DNA of 64,000 nt, taken from assembly GCF_016802725.1 (NCBI RefSeq), contig NC_052666.1, positions 3,189,001 to 3,253,000 on the forward strand, given 5' to 3'. How positions within the stretch are numbered: position 1 is the first letter of the stretch; every line of letters begins with the position of its first letter. The notes below the pieces were generated by a model, which did no database searches, was not told the DNA's origin, and saw only the letters and a program-made list of their open reading frames with translations. Below are positions 26,301 to 39,263 of the stretch, one piece after another. The translations under genes and the position numbers were made by a program. The DNA is from Solenopsis invicta. Its lineage: Eukaryota > Arthropoda > Insecta > Hymenoptera > Formicidae.

Positions 26301-29300
26301 CTATAAATCGAAAATAATTAATGTAAAGTATTGCATTGTTTTTTCTGTAACTCGAGATCTAAACGCGCTAAATAAATTCATATACAGAAACAACATTAGT
26401 AATAAGTAAAATTAATATGTTTTATTTAACAATCATTATTCTATATAAGCAAACAATTATTTTTTAATATAGAAATTTTCGGAATTGCCATTTTCAAAAC
26501 ATTAAATAATACAGAATATAAATAATGAAAAGGATAATTGATTATTTGTTAAAATTCTTCCTTTATAATTTTGAGAAATGTTGATGTAAAAAATTGAAAA
26601 AAATTGTTTATAATAATGAAGTTAAACGTAGTAACAAGTTATGTCGTCACATTTTTATTAGTGTAACATCATATTTAAAGAAAATTGTATAATTTACGAA
26701 TATGTCACAAAAATAATATGATAAAACTTCATTTTTTAAAATTCCAAATTGTCCTTTAAATGCTATTCCTTCTTATAAATGTATTTTTTCAAAATTCTTA
26801 TATTTTATTTACGATTAAATTACTTAAAACTTTTTTTCTCATAAAATTCAATCTTATTTTAGAAAGTTATTTTAAAAAATATTACTGTAAAACATAAAAA
26901 AAAATTCAGGAATACAATGCCTATACAGGATGAGTTATTTTAATTAGCGCACGCAAATAACTTTTTTAGAATGCATTGTACATAACAATATTTCTTACAA
27001 AAGTTATAGGATTTCAAAAGAACTGATTTTATCAGTTTAATCTTAAATAGTGTCGTCAAGGTTAGATTAAAATCATATTAAATTTTTTAAATGGAACACC
27101 CTATTTTTGATTCCAGAATCTAATAACTAGTATTAAATGCTTTCCAAAACACTATAAATAAGTTTATTTTCCTTAAGTATTTTTCGAGTTATGAGGCTTG
27201 GAAGTACACTGTAGTTTTCAAGCCTTATAACTCGGAAAGTACGTAACAAAAAGTAACTTTTTTATAGTGTTTTGGAAAGTTCTTGACGCCAGCTATTAGA
27301 TTCTGGAATCAAAAATAGGTATTTTATTTAAAAAAGTTAATGTGATTTTGATGTGACCTTGGCGACGCCATCCAAGGTCCAACTAATAAGATCAGTAAAT
27401 ACATTTTTTGAAATCCTACAACTTTTGTAGGAAACATTTTTATGTACAATGTATTCTAAAAAAGTTATTTGCGTGCGTTGATTAAAAATGACTCACCCTG
27501 TATATTAAGCAAACTTATTCACATTTGTCCAATTTCTTATATTATGTACGTGAAAAAATGAAAAAATCTCTTTAAAAGTTAAAAAAGTTGAAATTAAAAT
27601 TAAAATTTGTAGCTAAATACTCGGATATTTAATTCCAAAGAACTCACAGTATACAGTCTAATACTCCGTTGTACGTTGGATCTCCAGGTGCTTTTTTGAT
27701 TACTTGCAGTCTAGTTTTGATTACGTCGAACGGATTTACCATTAATGCAGCCGTCGAGCCAGCGGCGCATCCGGCAAGGAATGAACACCAGAATACAGCT
27801 AATCAACAAACATATCGTTATCGAATAATATGGATAAAGTCAAGCTCGTGTGAGTGGATAAGAGAAAACCAAAACAATTAGGCCTTTGACAAACGAAATT
27901 TATTCCAAATATATTTAGAAATATGATATCTACAATGTAATAAATAAACTTCTACAATATCATAAATTATATAAAGCTAAAAAAAATGTTTTTTAAGTTA
28001 CGAGTACATTAATCAATCAAACGCGTTTCTTGCTGCACAGAGCTTTCATCAGTAAAATTTTCATTGGGCAAAATTATAAGACTACAGCTACTACAACATT
28101 CTTTAACATAATTTATTTTTATTATATTTATTATTTATTTATTACTATTTATTTATTTATTACTTATTTATTTATTTATTTAGTATTTATTTATTTATTT
28201 AACTATTTATTCTAATTACGTGTTTATCTCAAAAGTTCGGATTGAAGGCCCATATAGAATTTCTGTGATATATCTATTAATTTATTACAATGTACTTGTT
28301 TTAAAATTTCACTGATAAAGACTCTGTGCAGCAAGAAACGCGATCGATTGTTTAATGTACTCGTAAATTTGAAAAATTTTTTTAGCTTTATACAATTTAT
28401 GATATATATTGTAGAAGTTTATTTATTATATTGTATATGTCATATTTCTAAGTATATTTGAAATAAATATCGCTCGTTAAAGGCCTAATTATTTTTGTTT
28501 TCGATCGCTTGATATATCTTCGTTTAGGGTCGGTACAGTGTAATACTGGTACTCACATGAACCATCTTCTCGCTTTGGTCCGAGATCATTCAGTCTAGCG
28601 AACAGCGGGAAGTAAATAACGGAAAACGTGACATCTCTGAGTGCTGTGGCGCCGGTTCCTTGGTACAGGCCCAGTATACCTCGCTTCCTAAGCAGATCTA
28701 CTGTTAACGTCCAAGCGGATATCTTTGGCACTGTTTTACCCGCTGCAACAGTAATGCGTTATGCAATTTATTGCTAAGAACACGAACAAACATAATAATT
28801 TTAAAACAGTTGCAGATTCCGCATTTTAGTAGCTTTGTGAGGCCCGAGCGGATCGTAATGATCAATTACTCCTTTTCATTTGTTATTATCGTTATTTGAA
28901 TATTGGAAAATTAAACTGTTATTTAATCCAAATAATAATTATTATAAATAAAATATTTTAATTGGCAATTATTTAATTTAATCTTATAACTGTACTATAA
29001 TAATATAGTGGAAAGTAGGTAAATTGTACGCACTTAGGGGAAATTTATCGTAGTGAAGTGATTTTTGAAGTTGAAATCGATACGAGTACAAAAATAGAAA
29101 CTTTAAACATTTTTTTTATTATTATGTATTGTCATATTGAACAATTTTTCATTTAGTAATGCTATATTCAGCAAAAAGAGGCAAATGGATCAACAAAAAA
29201 ATTTCTCGCGCCTTGGGTAATTATACGCGCGGTTGGATAAATGTAGGCGGAGGAAAAATGAGGTTATAGTCCATTCTTTTAGTTGCGCTACACTGTACTA

Positions 29301-32300
29301 GTGGCACTATAGTTGGTTTCACGTGGTTTTACACCTTTCAAGATGGATGCGTAAAATTGTCCACTGCGGACTTGATTTGATATAAAAACAATTATTCAAT
29401 GACTATTTAATTAAATTTAATAAACAATAGCTCAAAAAACGCACGAAAAAACGTATTTTTGTTAGGTATAACAAGATTAAATGAATAAATTAAAAATACG
29501 GACTTATTGCCTTATTTTCTGAACGCCGAAATCACAACAAAAATCATAATTTTACTTTTTCTTATTTTTTCAATTAACTACGTTTATAAGTAATATAACG
29601 TATGGTTATATATTTAAAAAATACCTTCAGCTTACAAATATCGTGATATAATCTCTATTCATCGGGAAGATGCCAAACCACGAAGCGTACAGTTACTCAA
29701 TGCGTACAACAATCCTACTTTCCCTTACAGGGTGTTCATTAATGGTTGTATCCACTTTTTACCGTAGGAGCATGATTTACCGACGGATATGCATTTCTAA
29801 TATATTATTATATTAGAAATAACAAATGCGTGCTCTTATGATAAAACGTAGGGACAACCATTAATAAACACCCTGTATATTACATTTCTATTCTGATATT
29901 GTACGCACATAATATGTAAAAACATGTAGTCGGCCATGGCAATTAGTATAATAAAAAGATGCAATATACAAGAAATGCGCGACTATTGTTCGAAGCTGCA
30001 AAGTTATTATTAATGTAATAATAATAAAAAAAATTTAGATAGCTGCGAATAATTTTGCTGCGTTCGATCAGTCGCGAAGGATCATCACGAGAAGATATTG
30101 ACTGTTTCTTTTTCTTATTTTTTTTTTCGTCACCTTCCTTAGCTGCCATGGCGACTCTGCCAGCATCTTGCATTTGTATTTTAAGCAGTTCCATCGGAGT
30201 GGTAACGATTATTTGGCATGCTCCCGCCAAGCCGCCGGCGAGCATTTCACGTTCTATTGGCAATTGTTGTCTGGACAACAGAGATTAAGAGTCTTGGGAT
30301 CACGGCGTATTGCAGAAAATCTCAATATATAAGACAAGATTGGCACACAATTTACTGGCCTTTGAAAAACTAAGGGAGAAAATAGTTTTGTTTCCAAAAA
30401 TCGTTTTTCACAATCGATTAGTAAGTTTAGCAAGCAGATAAGCTTTATTGAGACTAAATTTTCCAATTAAAAGCATTGAATTTATTATCACAATCCATTA
30501 TCTTAAAACCGATTTTTGGTTCTCATTCTGGTTGTTTACCTTTCAATCGTGTACTTCTAACTATCCATGAACCAGGATTGATAACAAAAAATTCAGTTTC
30601 TTGATTTTATTAAAGTATTTGAGGACAAAATGATTGAAATTTTAATTGATTTTCATTTTTCTAAAATGATTGTCAGAGAGTGCCAGTCTTGGTACAAAAG
30701 AGATCATTCATCGCTAGTGGCATGATAAGCAATATACGTCAAACACCTTAACGGACCGCAGAGCATCAAAATATTGACAAAGAACGTAAACAAAGCAAAC
30801 TCTTAACTTTATGATCCGCAATTCATTTGTAATTCAAACAGCGTGTGATACGTACTAATGAGAGCCCTTCATGAATAGTTGAAATTATTCGGTATATCAG
30901 AAAGCAGCCTTAAACAAATGAAACAAACGAGATGAGCTACGATTTATAATTGTAAGCTAAAATAAAAACATTTGGATGATTATAGTGACACTTAACTAGC
31001 TGACACTTAACAGATTCTCTAGCATAACTTTATTATTTCAAAGTGTGCAATTTTTGATGTGTCATCACTATTGAATTGTTTCAAAGAGAATATATTTAAG
31101 TAAGGAAGAAAAGGGGAAAGCAAAAATTACCCTGCTCTTGTCGGTTGCTTGCAAGTTGATAAGTTAGTTACGGTTGCTCGCATTGTTTGCCAGGTCATTT
31201 AACTCGGAAATTACATTCAAACAGGTAGCGTCAGTTGTCTAAAATTACAGAATAACATATTTCAATATGTTTATGACAATACGAGATTCTGACATAATAG
31301 CACGAGCCCAACTTTATTTCTTCTTCTTTAATTCTTAAGATACACAGAACGAGCCGTGTTCATTCTTAAAATTTAATAATACTTCGAATTACAACTAAAG
31401 AATTACAATATTACCTGAGGAAAAAACTTTTTATATATAACTATACATATATGACATATATCTACATATAAATATATATAATTTTATATTATATATATAA
31501 TTATTTATAGTTATATATGATAATATATATGAAAAATCTTTTCCTTGGTAATAAAAATAATGTATAATATTTTTACTAAAAAAATTAATTTACTAAGAAA
31601 CATATGCACGCAATAATTCTGCAAATTTAATCAGCAAAAACTAAGTACTTTATAAATTCAAAATTCAAACAAAAAAAATATAAGTAAGATGTAATGCCAT
31701 TTGCTTATTCTTGCATAACAAACAAAGCTTATTTCATATTGAATATTGGCCAACTGTTTCAAATCTCGCTGGATTCATAATAAAACTATTCTTTTATAGT
31801 TACTAGTTTTGGTATATTAAACGTGTAATTTATTTGAAAGAGACAGTGTCGGTGTTAAGTGCAAGCAGTTATCGAAACAAATCAATAACAGTGATTAGAG
31901 CAACAGGGATAGATATATACTCTAAGGTACTCTAAACAAAATGCTATGATGCTCTGCTGATCAAACGATACAGCACTACATTACTAATTTTTGGGGCTTT
32001 CCAATTATGTTTTTCTAGAAAAATTATATAAATTGTTACGTTTTTCGAATTGAGCTATACAATTAAATTTTATAATAACTAATACTTTTAGTGATAGCAA
32101 TATTTGTTGTTATTAGATAATATTTAAAATCTATTGAAATAATGAAACAGAAATTGACAGAATAATTATAAATTTAATATGTTAAAGAGGAACGATAATG
32201 TATGATAGTTAAAGAATGTACATATAAAATTTTATTAACAAAGAAATTAAAAAGATATAACATTTTTAAACATTTATTCCAATACTTTTTGTATGTTATC

Positions 32301-35300
32301 TATTGCGTGAAACTTGGTCTAGTAATCTACTCTTTGGCTTCTCACTTTGCTATTAACGTAATTTAAACTTGCTATGGCTTCGTAAATACACTCGCTCGTA
32401 TCTTTTCTTAATTAAAAACATAAGTTTGAAATATTTAATTAAATAAATTAACGCAATATTAATTATAATGTTTGTGACAGTTTGCAAATTTTTGCGTTAC
32501 AACAATTTAACATGATGATTTAATAAACACTTCTCTTCATTATATAAAATTAACAATAAATTAATTATCAGTTTTATAGATACAAAACTAATTGAAAAGC
32601 CCGTTCTACAAATTTTACGTTATTAGTTCAATGGAAGTTTTATCACTCGAAGTATATTTCATGCTGGTCCACTTGCCATAAACTTTGAATAAACTCTTTA
32701 AAATACACGAACATTAAATACAATAAAAGAAAATAATTTCTACGGAAAATTAAAGCTTTACATGGAAATGAAAGAAATAGTACATATGAAGAAAAGAGAA
32801 GAAATTGTAAACTGTCTAAAAAGTAAAAGAATAGAGGAGAGAAAGGGTTCTTGAGACAGGTAGTGGTGAGATACCATGATATCTTGTTTAATATATTTGC
32901 ATTGATTTTTACGGACAATCATGAAAATTACTTTGTTACAGTCTAAACATTGTAGGATGGTTATTGGACATTGTACTACATTTTTATAAAAGAATTTTGC
33001 AGTTAGATTTGTAAATAGCAAGATCTTTTACAGGTGTAAAAGACCATACATCTTACGTAATTTTGAGAATTGTATTAAATATTAACTTTAGTCTAACATA
33101 AAAGACTGAAATGTAAGGTTTTTATGTTAGACTAAAGTTAATATTTAACACAATTTCAAATGTAATTGAATTTAATGCTGGACGTAATGTGTGTAGGAAT
33201 TTAACATATAAACTTATACAATATATTATTCATGGAAAAGGTTTGCGAGTCATTTACATTATTAATGTTATGACGCTTTTGCAACTTTACAACTTCATAG
33301 TGAGTACACAAGCTTATACTTCCTATAATATAAACAAATACATTGGACGTTAAATAATACTAGCAAAGAAATTATTTGAAGAAATTACTTTTTAAGACAA
33401 AAAATTCTCGAGAAAAATATTTTTTTTCCAATAAAACATATTTTATAAAATGTTAATAAAATCTTGTTTTGTACCACTCATCAGTGTGTAAGATCTACAA
33501 AGAATCATTAAGTAATTTTGTATAATTGACAGTATTAGTTATTAATGGGTTATTACATAAGTTCGGTTCGACGAGTACTGTTTCATTGAAAAAGAAGTAA
33601 ATAAACCAAATGAACTTATGTAACGACTCACAATCAGTGGTATGTCATAATCTCCCTCCTATCTCACAAAGGTATTTTTTTTTCCTTCTTCTAAGTAAAT
33701 TTTAAATTACGTTCGTTCTACATACCCGATGAACTTCTATTTATAGAGTGATTGGTAGAAATCTATGGCTCACAAACCATTATTTATAAGAATTATATCG
33801 CGTTAATACTGATTTATTTTAAGAAAATAAAATGGTATTCCACCATCCCGTTCTCTCCACTACCATTGTTAAGTATTACACAGGATACAAAAGAGAGATT
33901 TAAATCTATTTGAAATTAAATCCATAAAGTTTGAAAAAAATGAACAAACTATCAACGAATACTAGATTATTATGGATACATAATAATGGTCTTTCTAATA
34001 TTTTAATGTTGTACATAATGTAACTAAACAATTCCCATGCCACCTTTCGGGGATTAGCTTTCGTTCTGGCAATGTTACACACAGAGAGAAGTACACAAGC
34101 TTATACCTTTGATAATATTAAAAAATACATAATATGATATATTGTTTGCAACATACCCGGGCCCGAGGGAAAGATAATGTCTAAATGTATCATTGGCAGT
34201 AAGTTTGATTGCTTTCTCGGGTGTGATCAGCAATATATTCACAGCGGATCCTTTATACATTCCAAAATAACCCTCTGCTTTGTATGTCTTTTTAAAGCAG
34301 TCAAACCTGAAAAAAATTATATTTTAATTACAATAAATCTCTTTTCTTGTGCTTTTTACATTTTATCGTTTTTTGCACTTTTATCGCTTAAAAAGAAATG
34401 TGATACTACATTAATTTCAGTTAATCCAGTAAAAACTGCCTAATAAAGTAATGTTAATATACCATCATACCATGACTGCAAAGCGTACCATAACATGACG
34501 ACGATCTTGATTATCATCTTAACGTTATTTTGACGTTTAATGTTATTAAATAAATAATTATCCTATATAGAAATAAATGCAAAATTAAAGTCTATTTTTA
34601 CTAACGTAGATCAACATAGATTTAGATTCAAATACATTTTACCCTTTTCTAATTCTTAGAACTAGGGAAAGATTAAAAATAAGTTAACCGATATTAAAAT
34701 TAATCTACATTGATAAAAGTAAACATTAATTTTGAATTTATTTTTCTACAAGATAAATTTACTTTTTAGACATAAAAGTAAATGGACATATATTACACAT
34801 TGAAAACGAATACAAATAAAATAAAGACGAAAATACATTATATGATTTGTTATTCATGTACTAAATAAATAAATATATGTATATAAAAATAATAAGTATA
34901 TAAATATATAAATATAGTATAACATATATACAGTATAATGTAAAATATTTTTAAAAAATTAAAAAATAGAAAGTGTCTAGTAAACTATTGATTTTTCGAT
35001 ATTTCTATTTTAATACTTTTATGTGCAGAATAGCTAGAGGAATCACGTTATGTAAAGAAAGTCATATAATTCTATTTATAAAAATGGAGGTAACCTTCAT
35101 ATCTTTTTGGCGCCTTTATCTACACAAAAAACAAAATAATTAAAATACGTTCCTCTTCAAATCAAACTTTTGTTTAAAGCATTTTTTCTACAATCAAAAA
35201 TAAAAAACGTCCTCACGGAATATCGAAAAATCCAGATTCGAATCTTGATTAAGATATTATTTTTTTGCAATAAAATTATTTACAGTTTTTCTGGGGAAGA

Positions 35301-38300
35301 GATAATTTTATAAATGCTTCTGAAGCATTAATATTACACAGAAAAAAAATAGTATTAAATTAACAATTCATTGTTTCATATATGAGCAAGAATATAAAAT
35401 TTTCTTGGTAGAATTTATAATTTTAAACAAACATAATTTGCTTACACGAAGAAAAGAATTTTCTTTATGTAAGCAAAATTATGTCTGTTTAAGATTATAA
35501 ATTCTTTCAAGAAGATTTTATATTTTTGCTCATATATGAAACAATGAATTGTTGATTTAATAATAATTATTTCTGTGTACGTATTCTGGCTTCATCACTA
35601 TTCTTCAAGTTCAATGAACATGCGACACGTAGTTCGATTAACAAGGAAACCTCGCGAAGCGAGAAATTTAGATTTTAATGAAACTTGGCATTAATGTAGA
35701 GAAGGTAAATACATAAATTTAAAAATTTTTAGTTGCTGTTAAAAAACTGTTTGAATGGGTAAAACCACCCCTTCAAAGGTGTAAAGACTTTATCCTTTTT
35801 TCAATACATCTCACAAACTACACGAAATATCAAAAAATGTTTTATATACCAAAGTTTTACAGAAAAAATATCTCTATTTAACTACGCTATTCATGTTCTG
35901 AAAAAAATTTTTTAAAGAGGTTTCATCCCTTCAAACCGTTTATTAGCAGCAACTAAAAATTTTTAAATTCATGTATTTACCCTTTACATTTATGCCAAGT
36001 TTTATTAAAATCAGAATTTTTCACTTTGCGAGTTTTTTTTTTAAGTCGGAGATTGTAAATAGTAAAAATTATTATTCAGAGCACTAAGAACTGCTGTGAC
36101 TGACATAGGACTACTAACTTTATGTTAGATATTTTGTCCAGACTTATTATTGTTTAAAAATAAAATAAAAAGTTATTTTAAAAATAAATAAAAATGGAAC
36201 ACACTATATAATAAAGATGGAAAACAACCAGCCCTAAATGTTTAAAATATTTAGAAATTGCAACACACTACAAAACAATGCCGCGATTTTTCGAAGAAAT
36301 AACCGAGTAGGCAAAATTGTCTCGTCGAAATCATTTTAATATCAATGTGACATTGATTGAATTTTTCAACAGAACATTAAAATTATCATCTAAACGTTTA
36401 CTTCTACTTTTTTCTATAAAGTTTCATCGTCAATTTACATGATGTTAATTTTTCAACATACAACTATTTTTAGGATATTTATTGGGATTTTAACTATGGC
36501 CGCCTCAATAAGGATATTCTTCGTCTATGTTCATACTACGCTCTTAAATATGAGTGTGTAGTATGAATATGGATGTGGAATGTCCTTGTTAAGGTGGCCA
36601 TAATTAAAATCCCAATTATTACAACAAACAAAGATTTTGACATCATATTACTTTGACTAAGCAGTGTTTACTGGGAAGTAAAGAAAATGCAAAAAATTAA
36701 ATAAAGATTGTTTATTAATGCAATAATATGCTTAACAATTCCTTTGCATATAACTTAATTATATTATCAATGGACTAAAAAAAATATAAATACAAATTAA
36801 TATTTTGAAACCGATTTTTTAAATAACTACAATTTTTAACTCGCGATGCATAATAACCAAATTATTTATTATAAGTTATGTAATAACTACTAATTTTTTT
36901 AAATTAATACTTACATTGACTTATACATGCGTTCGCCACTCGGGCCGATAACTTGATTTTGTAATCTTGTTTTAACCAAATCGAGAGGGAATACCACAGA
37001 TACTCCAATAATTCCAGCAATGCCACCATTTATTATTTTTGGTATAAGTCTGAAAAAGATGGATGCAGTAGTATATTACGTAAACATATGAGTTTTTTCT
37101 ATATTAAACTAGCGTATTCCTATAAAGAGAAATATATTTATTAATTATTATCTCACATGATCATTTAAAAATTTTAAAATAAAGTAAGTGTACTCTATAT
37201 GGCGCCTAGTACTCAAAATGACCTACTTGTTGTTTCTAATTGTAAGTATAATAGTTACATGATGAATCGAACAAATAACGCTAATATATTGTATAGCTTG
37301 TCAATGTGACTTATTTGTAACAATTAACTATTCAGTTTGTGTATTTTGTTCTTAATAATAAGATAAAAAGTAGAATTTTTTTGATTAGGTTTCTCATGAC
37401 CTAATATTTCGTGGGAAAGTTACAGTTTTCTGTAACTATTACCTGATGGTAATATCTGCAGCTCATATTATTGTAGCTCTATGTTTATACTTTACAACGC
37501 AGTATTTAATTCATATTTTCGTTATAACGTCAGACTTATAACCAAAGAAAGAACTCTTTGTAAGGTAGAACCATTGCAATGGCCTAAATCAATAATGAGT
37601 ACATACATATCGATTGTAATGTTTTCTTTTGGAATTTGTATTGCTTCAGATCTTAATTTTAATCATTAATTGGCACTATTGCAAAGACTGGCGTTCCCAT
37701 ACAGGAATGCCAATTTTTGCAATAGTGCTAATGCTTGGTCCGATATTTGGTAATCATTGATTAGGCACTAAGCATTCTATACTAGGCCATACCTGGCATG
37801 TAAGTGGGTATCATTAATTTATATAACTTGACATACGTTAACCTCATCGTTAATTTTTGATTGTCGTGATTACAGTTTTGTCAAATATGTTACAAAATTA
37901 TAACATATAAAAAAATACCGGAAAATAAAAAAGATAAAAGTAACTGTAATAATGTCGAAAAAATAGAATAAAAAATAAAACTAAAATGAATAATATTGGT
38001 ATTACTAATACGAATGTAAATAAAGTTATGCTACTAAATCACAAAAAAAAACAAAAGGTTAATTTGAAAGATAATTATAATAACTTTTATGTTTGTTCTA
38101 ATGATAAATTAAACATTAATGGCCCGATATTTTTCATCACGTTCGGCCGTATACAATTATCCATCACTAGGCCGAAGTTATCATTCCATAATATTTCTAT
38201 TAGTGGGTTAGTCATAGTTGTCGTCATTGCGCCAATATCGGTAACCTGGCAACTAATTCTGAGCCAGTATTAAGCCAATAGTAAAATCCTATATGAGATT

Positions 38301-38856
38301 CTAAACTCCAATTCATAAGCTATGGTTTACTTTGTGCCTAGAATTTGTCAAACAACACTTTGACGAATGTAATCGTTCAAGTTTCAATAGAAAGTATTAA
38401 TTATAAACAAAGTTATTCAATAAAATGAAAATAGGTGCCATAGTACCCTCTTCTCCTCTACATATGCACCCAATACGTCCTAGAGATGGCGCTTTTTCTA
38501 AAAATCTTTACTGCGCCCATGTAAATATTTGAAATTGTTCCATATTTTAAATTAACATTTAGAAATATTTTGTACTTTGACTCGGATTCAATTTTTATTT
38601 TTGTACTCAGCAAAAAATTAGAAAAAATCGTAAAGCTTAAGTAGGCCATATAGAGTACACAGTTACCTTATTTAAATTAAAACTGAAACTCTTAAATCAG
38701 CATATTTCATTCTTATTGTCGATCGAAGCAACTAGATTCATTGTTTTACAAGATCTGACTAATTTGCAAATAAAATTATATAGAAAAAATTTTAATAGAA
38801 GAAAATACATACTTAAATTGCTCCGCGGGTTTTGGAGCTGGACTGTCCTGTGCCAT
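26162..38856 (-). CDS. mitochondrial glutamate carrier (SLC25A22/SLC25A18 type), complete, 7 exons
   Basis: This inner-membrane transporter of the mitochondrial carrier family moves glutamate with a proton into the matrix. Seven exons in phase (38856-38813, 37049-36915, 34306-34157, 30270-30134, 28742-28557, 27798-27648, 26300-26162) total 942 bp, giving 313 residues, close to the usual 310-325. Three carrier repeats each show the P-x-[DE]-x-x-[KR] signature: PLDLVKTRLQ at 36, PMELLKIQMQ at 135, PFDVIKTRLQ at 240. Other family-typical stretches are MYKGSAVNILLITPEKAIKL, TGATALRDVTFSVIYFPLF and FKGGACRMIVIAPLFGIAQT. The start is the only ATG in the first exon, after an acceptor-like TTCGACAG at 38877, which implies an upstream leader exon. 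No targeting peptide is expected for this family. The glutamate assignment over aspartate/glutamate carriers rests on the lack of EF-hands and on sequence resemblance. Confidence 0.93.
26922..27504. mobile_element. inverted-repeat element, family A, copy 3 (most complete)
   Basis: The ends are TATACAGGATGAGTTATTTT and AAAAATGACTCACCCTGTATA. Arms of about 280 bp are inverted throughout (GCGCACGCAAATAACTTTTT against AAAAGTTATTTGCGTGCG; the CCAAGGT tract on both sides). The centre is at about 27205. It sits in the intron between carrier exons 6 and 7. Confidence 0.85.
27648..27798 (-). CDS. glutamate carrier exon 6
   Basis: The acceptor is TTGATTAG at 27799 and the donor is ATACT|GTGAGT at 27647. 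It encodes VFWCSFLAGCAAGSTAALMV and NPFDVIKTRLQVIKKAPGDP, the third signature. Confidence 0.93.
27876..28490. mobile_element. inverted-repeat element in carrier intron 5, about 615 bp
   Basis: The ends AATTAGGCCTTTGACAAACG and CTCGTTAAAGGCCTAATT are inverted. Arms of about 200 bp match (TTTCTTGCTGCACAGAG against CTCTGTGCAGCAAGAAACG). The loop holds a TTTA-type microsatellite (28111-28210). Confidence 0.8.
28111..28210. repeat. TTTA-rich microsatellite
   Basis: Imperfect (TTTA)n with TAC interruptions forms the loop of the surrounding inverted repeat. Confidence 0.8.
28557..28742 (-). CDS. glutamate carrier exon 5
   Basis: The acceptor is TGTTGCAG at 28743 and the donor is TTCAT|GTGAGT at 28556. 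It encodes GKTVPKISAWTLTVDLLRKR, GILGLYQGTGATALRDVTFS and VIYFPLFARLNDLGPKREDG. Confidence 0.93.
28743..30133 (-). other. glutamate carrier intron 4
   Basis: It contains the family B element (29726-29881) and an imperfect inverted pair at about 29010-29060 and 29330-29370. Nothing else was seen. Confidence 0.6.
29726..29881. mobile_element. MITE-like palindrome, family B, copy 2
   Basis: The ends are ACAGGGTGTTCATTAATGGT and ACCATTAATAAACACCCTGT; the core AGCATGATTTACCGACGGATA is shared with 5876-6070. Confidence 0.8.
30134..30270 (-). CDS. glutamate carrier exon 4
   Basis: The acceptor is TTGTCCAG at 30271 and the donor is GGAAG|GTGACG at 30133. It encodes REMLAGGLAGACQIIVTTPM and ELLKIQMQDAGRVAMAAKE. 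The frame stays open past the donor through a Lys-rich tract, but the donor chosen joins in phase to exon 5 and gives the expected family sequence. Confidence 0.9.
33058..33163. repeat. hairpin with about 45 bp arms
   Basis: AATATTAACTTTAGTCTAAC is mirrored by GTTAGACTAAAGTTAATATT around a short loop. Confidence 0.7.
33545..33635. mobile_element. possible mariner-type remnant
   Basis: The short inverted pair GGTTATTACATAAGTTCGGT and CAAATGAACTTATGTAACGAC resembles mariner terminal repeats. Only about 45 bp remain between them, so it would be a deeply deleted copy. Confidence 0.35.
34157..34306 (-). CDS. glutamate carrier exon 3
   Basis: The acceptor is TTTTTCAG at 34307 and the donor is CCCGG|GTATGT at 34156. 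It encodes FDCFKKTYKAEGYFGMYKGS and VNILLITPEKAIKLTANDTF, covering matrix helix 1 and helix 2. Confidence 0.93.
35336..35579. mobile_element. palindromic MITE, about 244 bp
   Basis: The ends are ACACAGAAAAAAAATAGTAT and ATAATTATTTCTGTGT. The arms are nearly complete inverted copies (ACAATTCATTGTTTCATATA, and its inverse at 35537-35556), with the centre at about 35460. Confidence 0.85.
35640..36030. mobile_element. diverged family E relative
   Basis: The ends AACAAGGAAACCTCGCGAAG and, inverted, TTTTTCACTTTGCGAG frame inverted arms with ATTTTTAGTTGCTG / CAGCAACTAAAAAT, as in family E. Confidence 0.55.
36483..36620. mobile_element. small palindrome, family D, copy 2
   Basis: TGGGATTTTAACTATGGCCG and CGGCCATAGTTAAAATCCCA-type ends (the right arm has GGTGGCCATAATTAAAATCC) match the copy at 15478-15590. 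Confidence 0.75.
36915..37049 (-). CDS. glutamate carrier exon 2 (first transmembrane pair begins)
   Basis: The acceptor is TTTTTCAG at 37050 and the donor is AT|GTAAGT at 36914. It encodes IPKIINGGIAGIIGVSVVFP and then LDLVKTRLQNQVIG, the first helix and first signature. Confidence 0.93.
37050..38812 (-). other. glutamate carrier intron 1, probably with an inserted element
   Basis: Inverted ends AAGTGTACTCTATATGGC (37190) and GGCCATATAGAGTACACAGT (38644) could bound a roughly 1.47 kb element. Inside are a hairpin at 37672-37727 (GCACTATTGCAAAGACTGGC mirrored) and a family G end copy (38340-38462, inverted). No gene-like frame was found. Confidence 0.5.
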
Positions 38857-38876
38857 GGTTAATGAAAACTAAGATC
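38813..38876 (-). CDS. glutamate carrier exon with start codon
   Basis: The acceptor CGACAG ends at 38877, 20 bp of leader follow, then ATG at 38856-38854. It encodes MAQDSPAPKPAEQF and the donor is AA|GTATGT. Coding part is 38856-38813. Confidence 0.88.
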
Positions 38877-39263
38877 CTGTCGAAGAAATGGAATTAATGG
38901 TATCAGTTTTACAATATTAATTATAATAACAAATTGAAATTGTCAATAAGATGGAATTTTTTCTGTCGGGTAATAATAATTGTTTTAGTAATTATTTTAC
39001 AAACATAAATATAAATATGTAAAACTCTTCGAACTTGTTGTGGAACAACCTTGAAGTGTTAAAAAGATATATTTGTCTACAAAATTGATGGTGACGTTGC
39101 CAGTGCAGTGTCAGTTAAGATGCGAGCGTTAACTGTGATACTACGAGGTTGCGCTAAAGAGTAATCAAAATATTGTGCCAAAACTCGAAGGTTACTTCAT
39201 GACATAAAGCACATTTGCAATATGCCTGACTGATAAATTACATTTTCCAGGCAAACATTTATA

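Larger units (their letters stand above)
30271..34156 (-). other. glutamate carrier intron 3, mostly featureless
   Basis: This is a 3.9 kb AT-rich intron. Features seen are a hairpin at 33058-33163, a possible mariner remnant at 33545-33635, and a loose direct repeat (GTACACAAGCTTATA at 33302 and 34090). The open frames at 32643-33021 lack any coding signature. Confidence 0.6.
34307..36914 (-). other. glutamate carrier intron 2 with inserted elements
   Basis: It holds palindromes at 35336-35579, 35640-36030 and 36483-36620. Nothing is recognised at 34450-35330 or 36620-36914. Confidence 0.6.

Noticed and set aside
32643..33021. Two overlapping minus-strand frames of about 90 codons
   Set aside because: They lie inside a carrier intron, with Phe/Leu/Ile composition typical of AT-rich noncoding DNA.
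37986..38273. 95-codon plus-strand frame
   Set aside because: Low-complexity Asn/Lys start, no recognised domain, within repeat-rich intron sequence.
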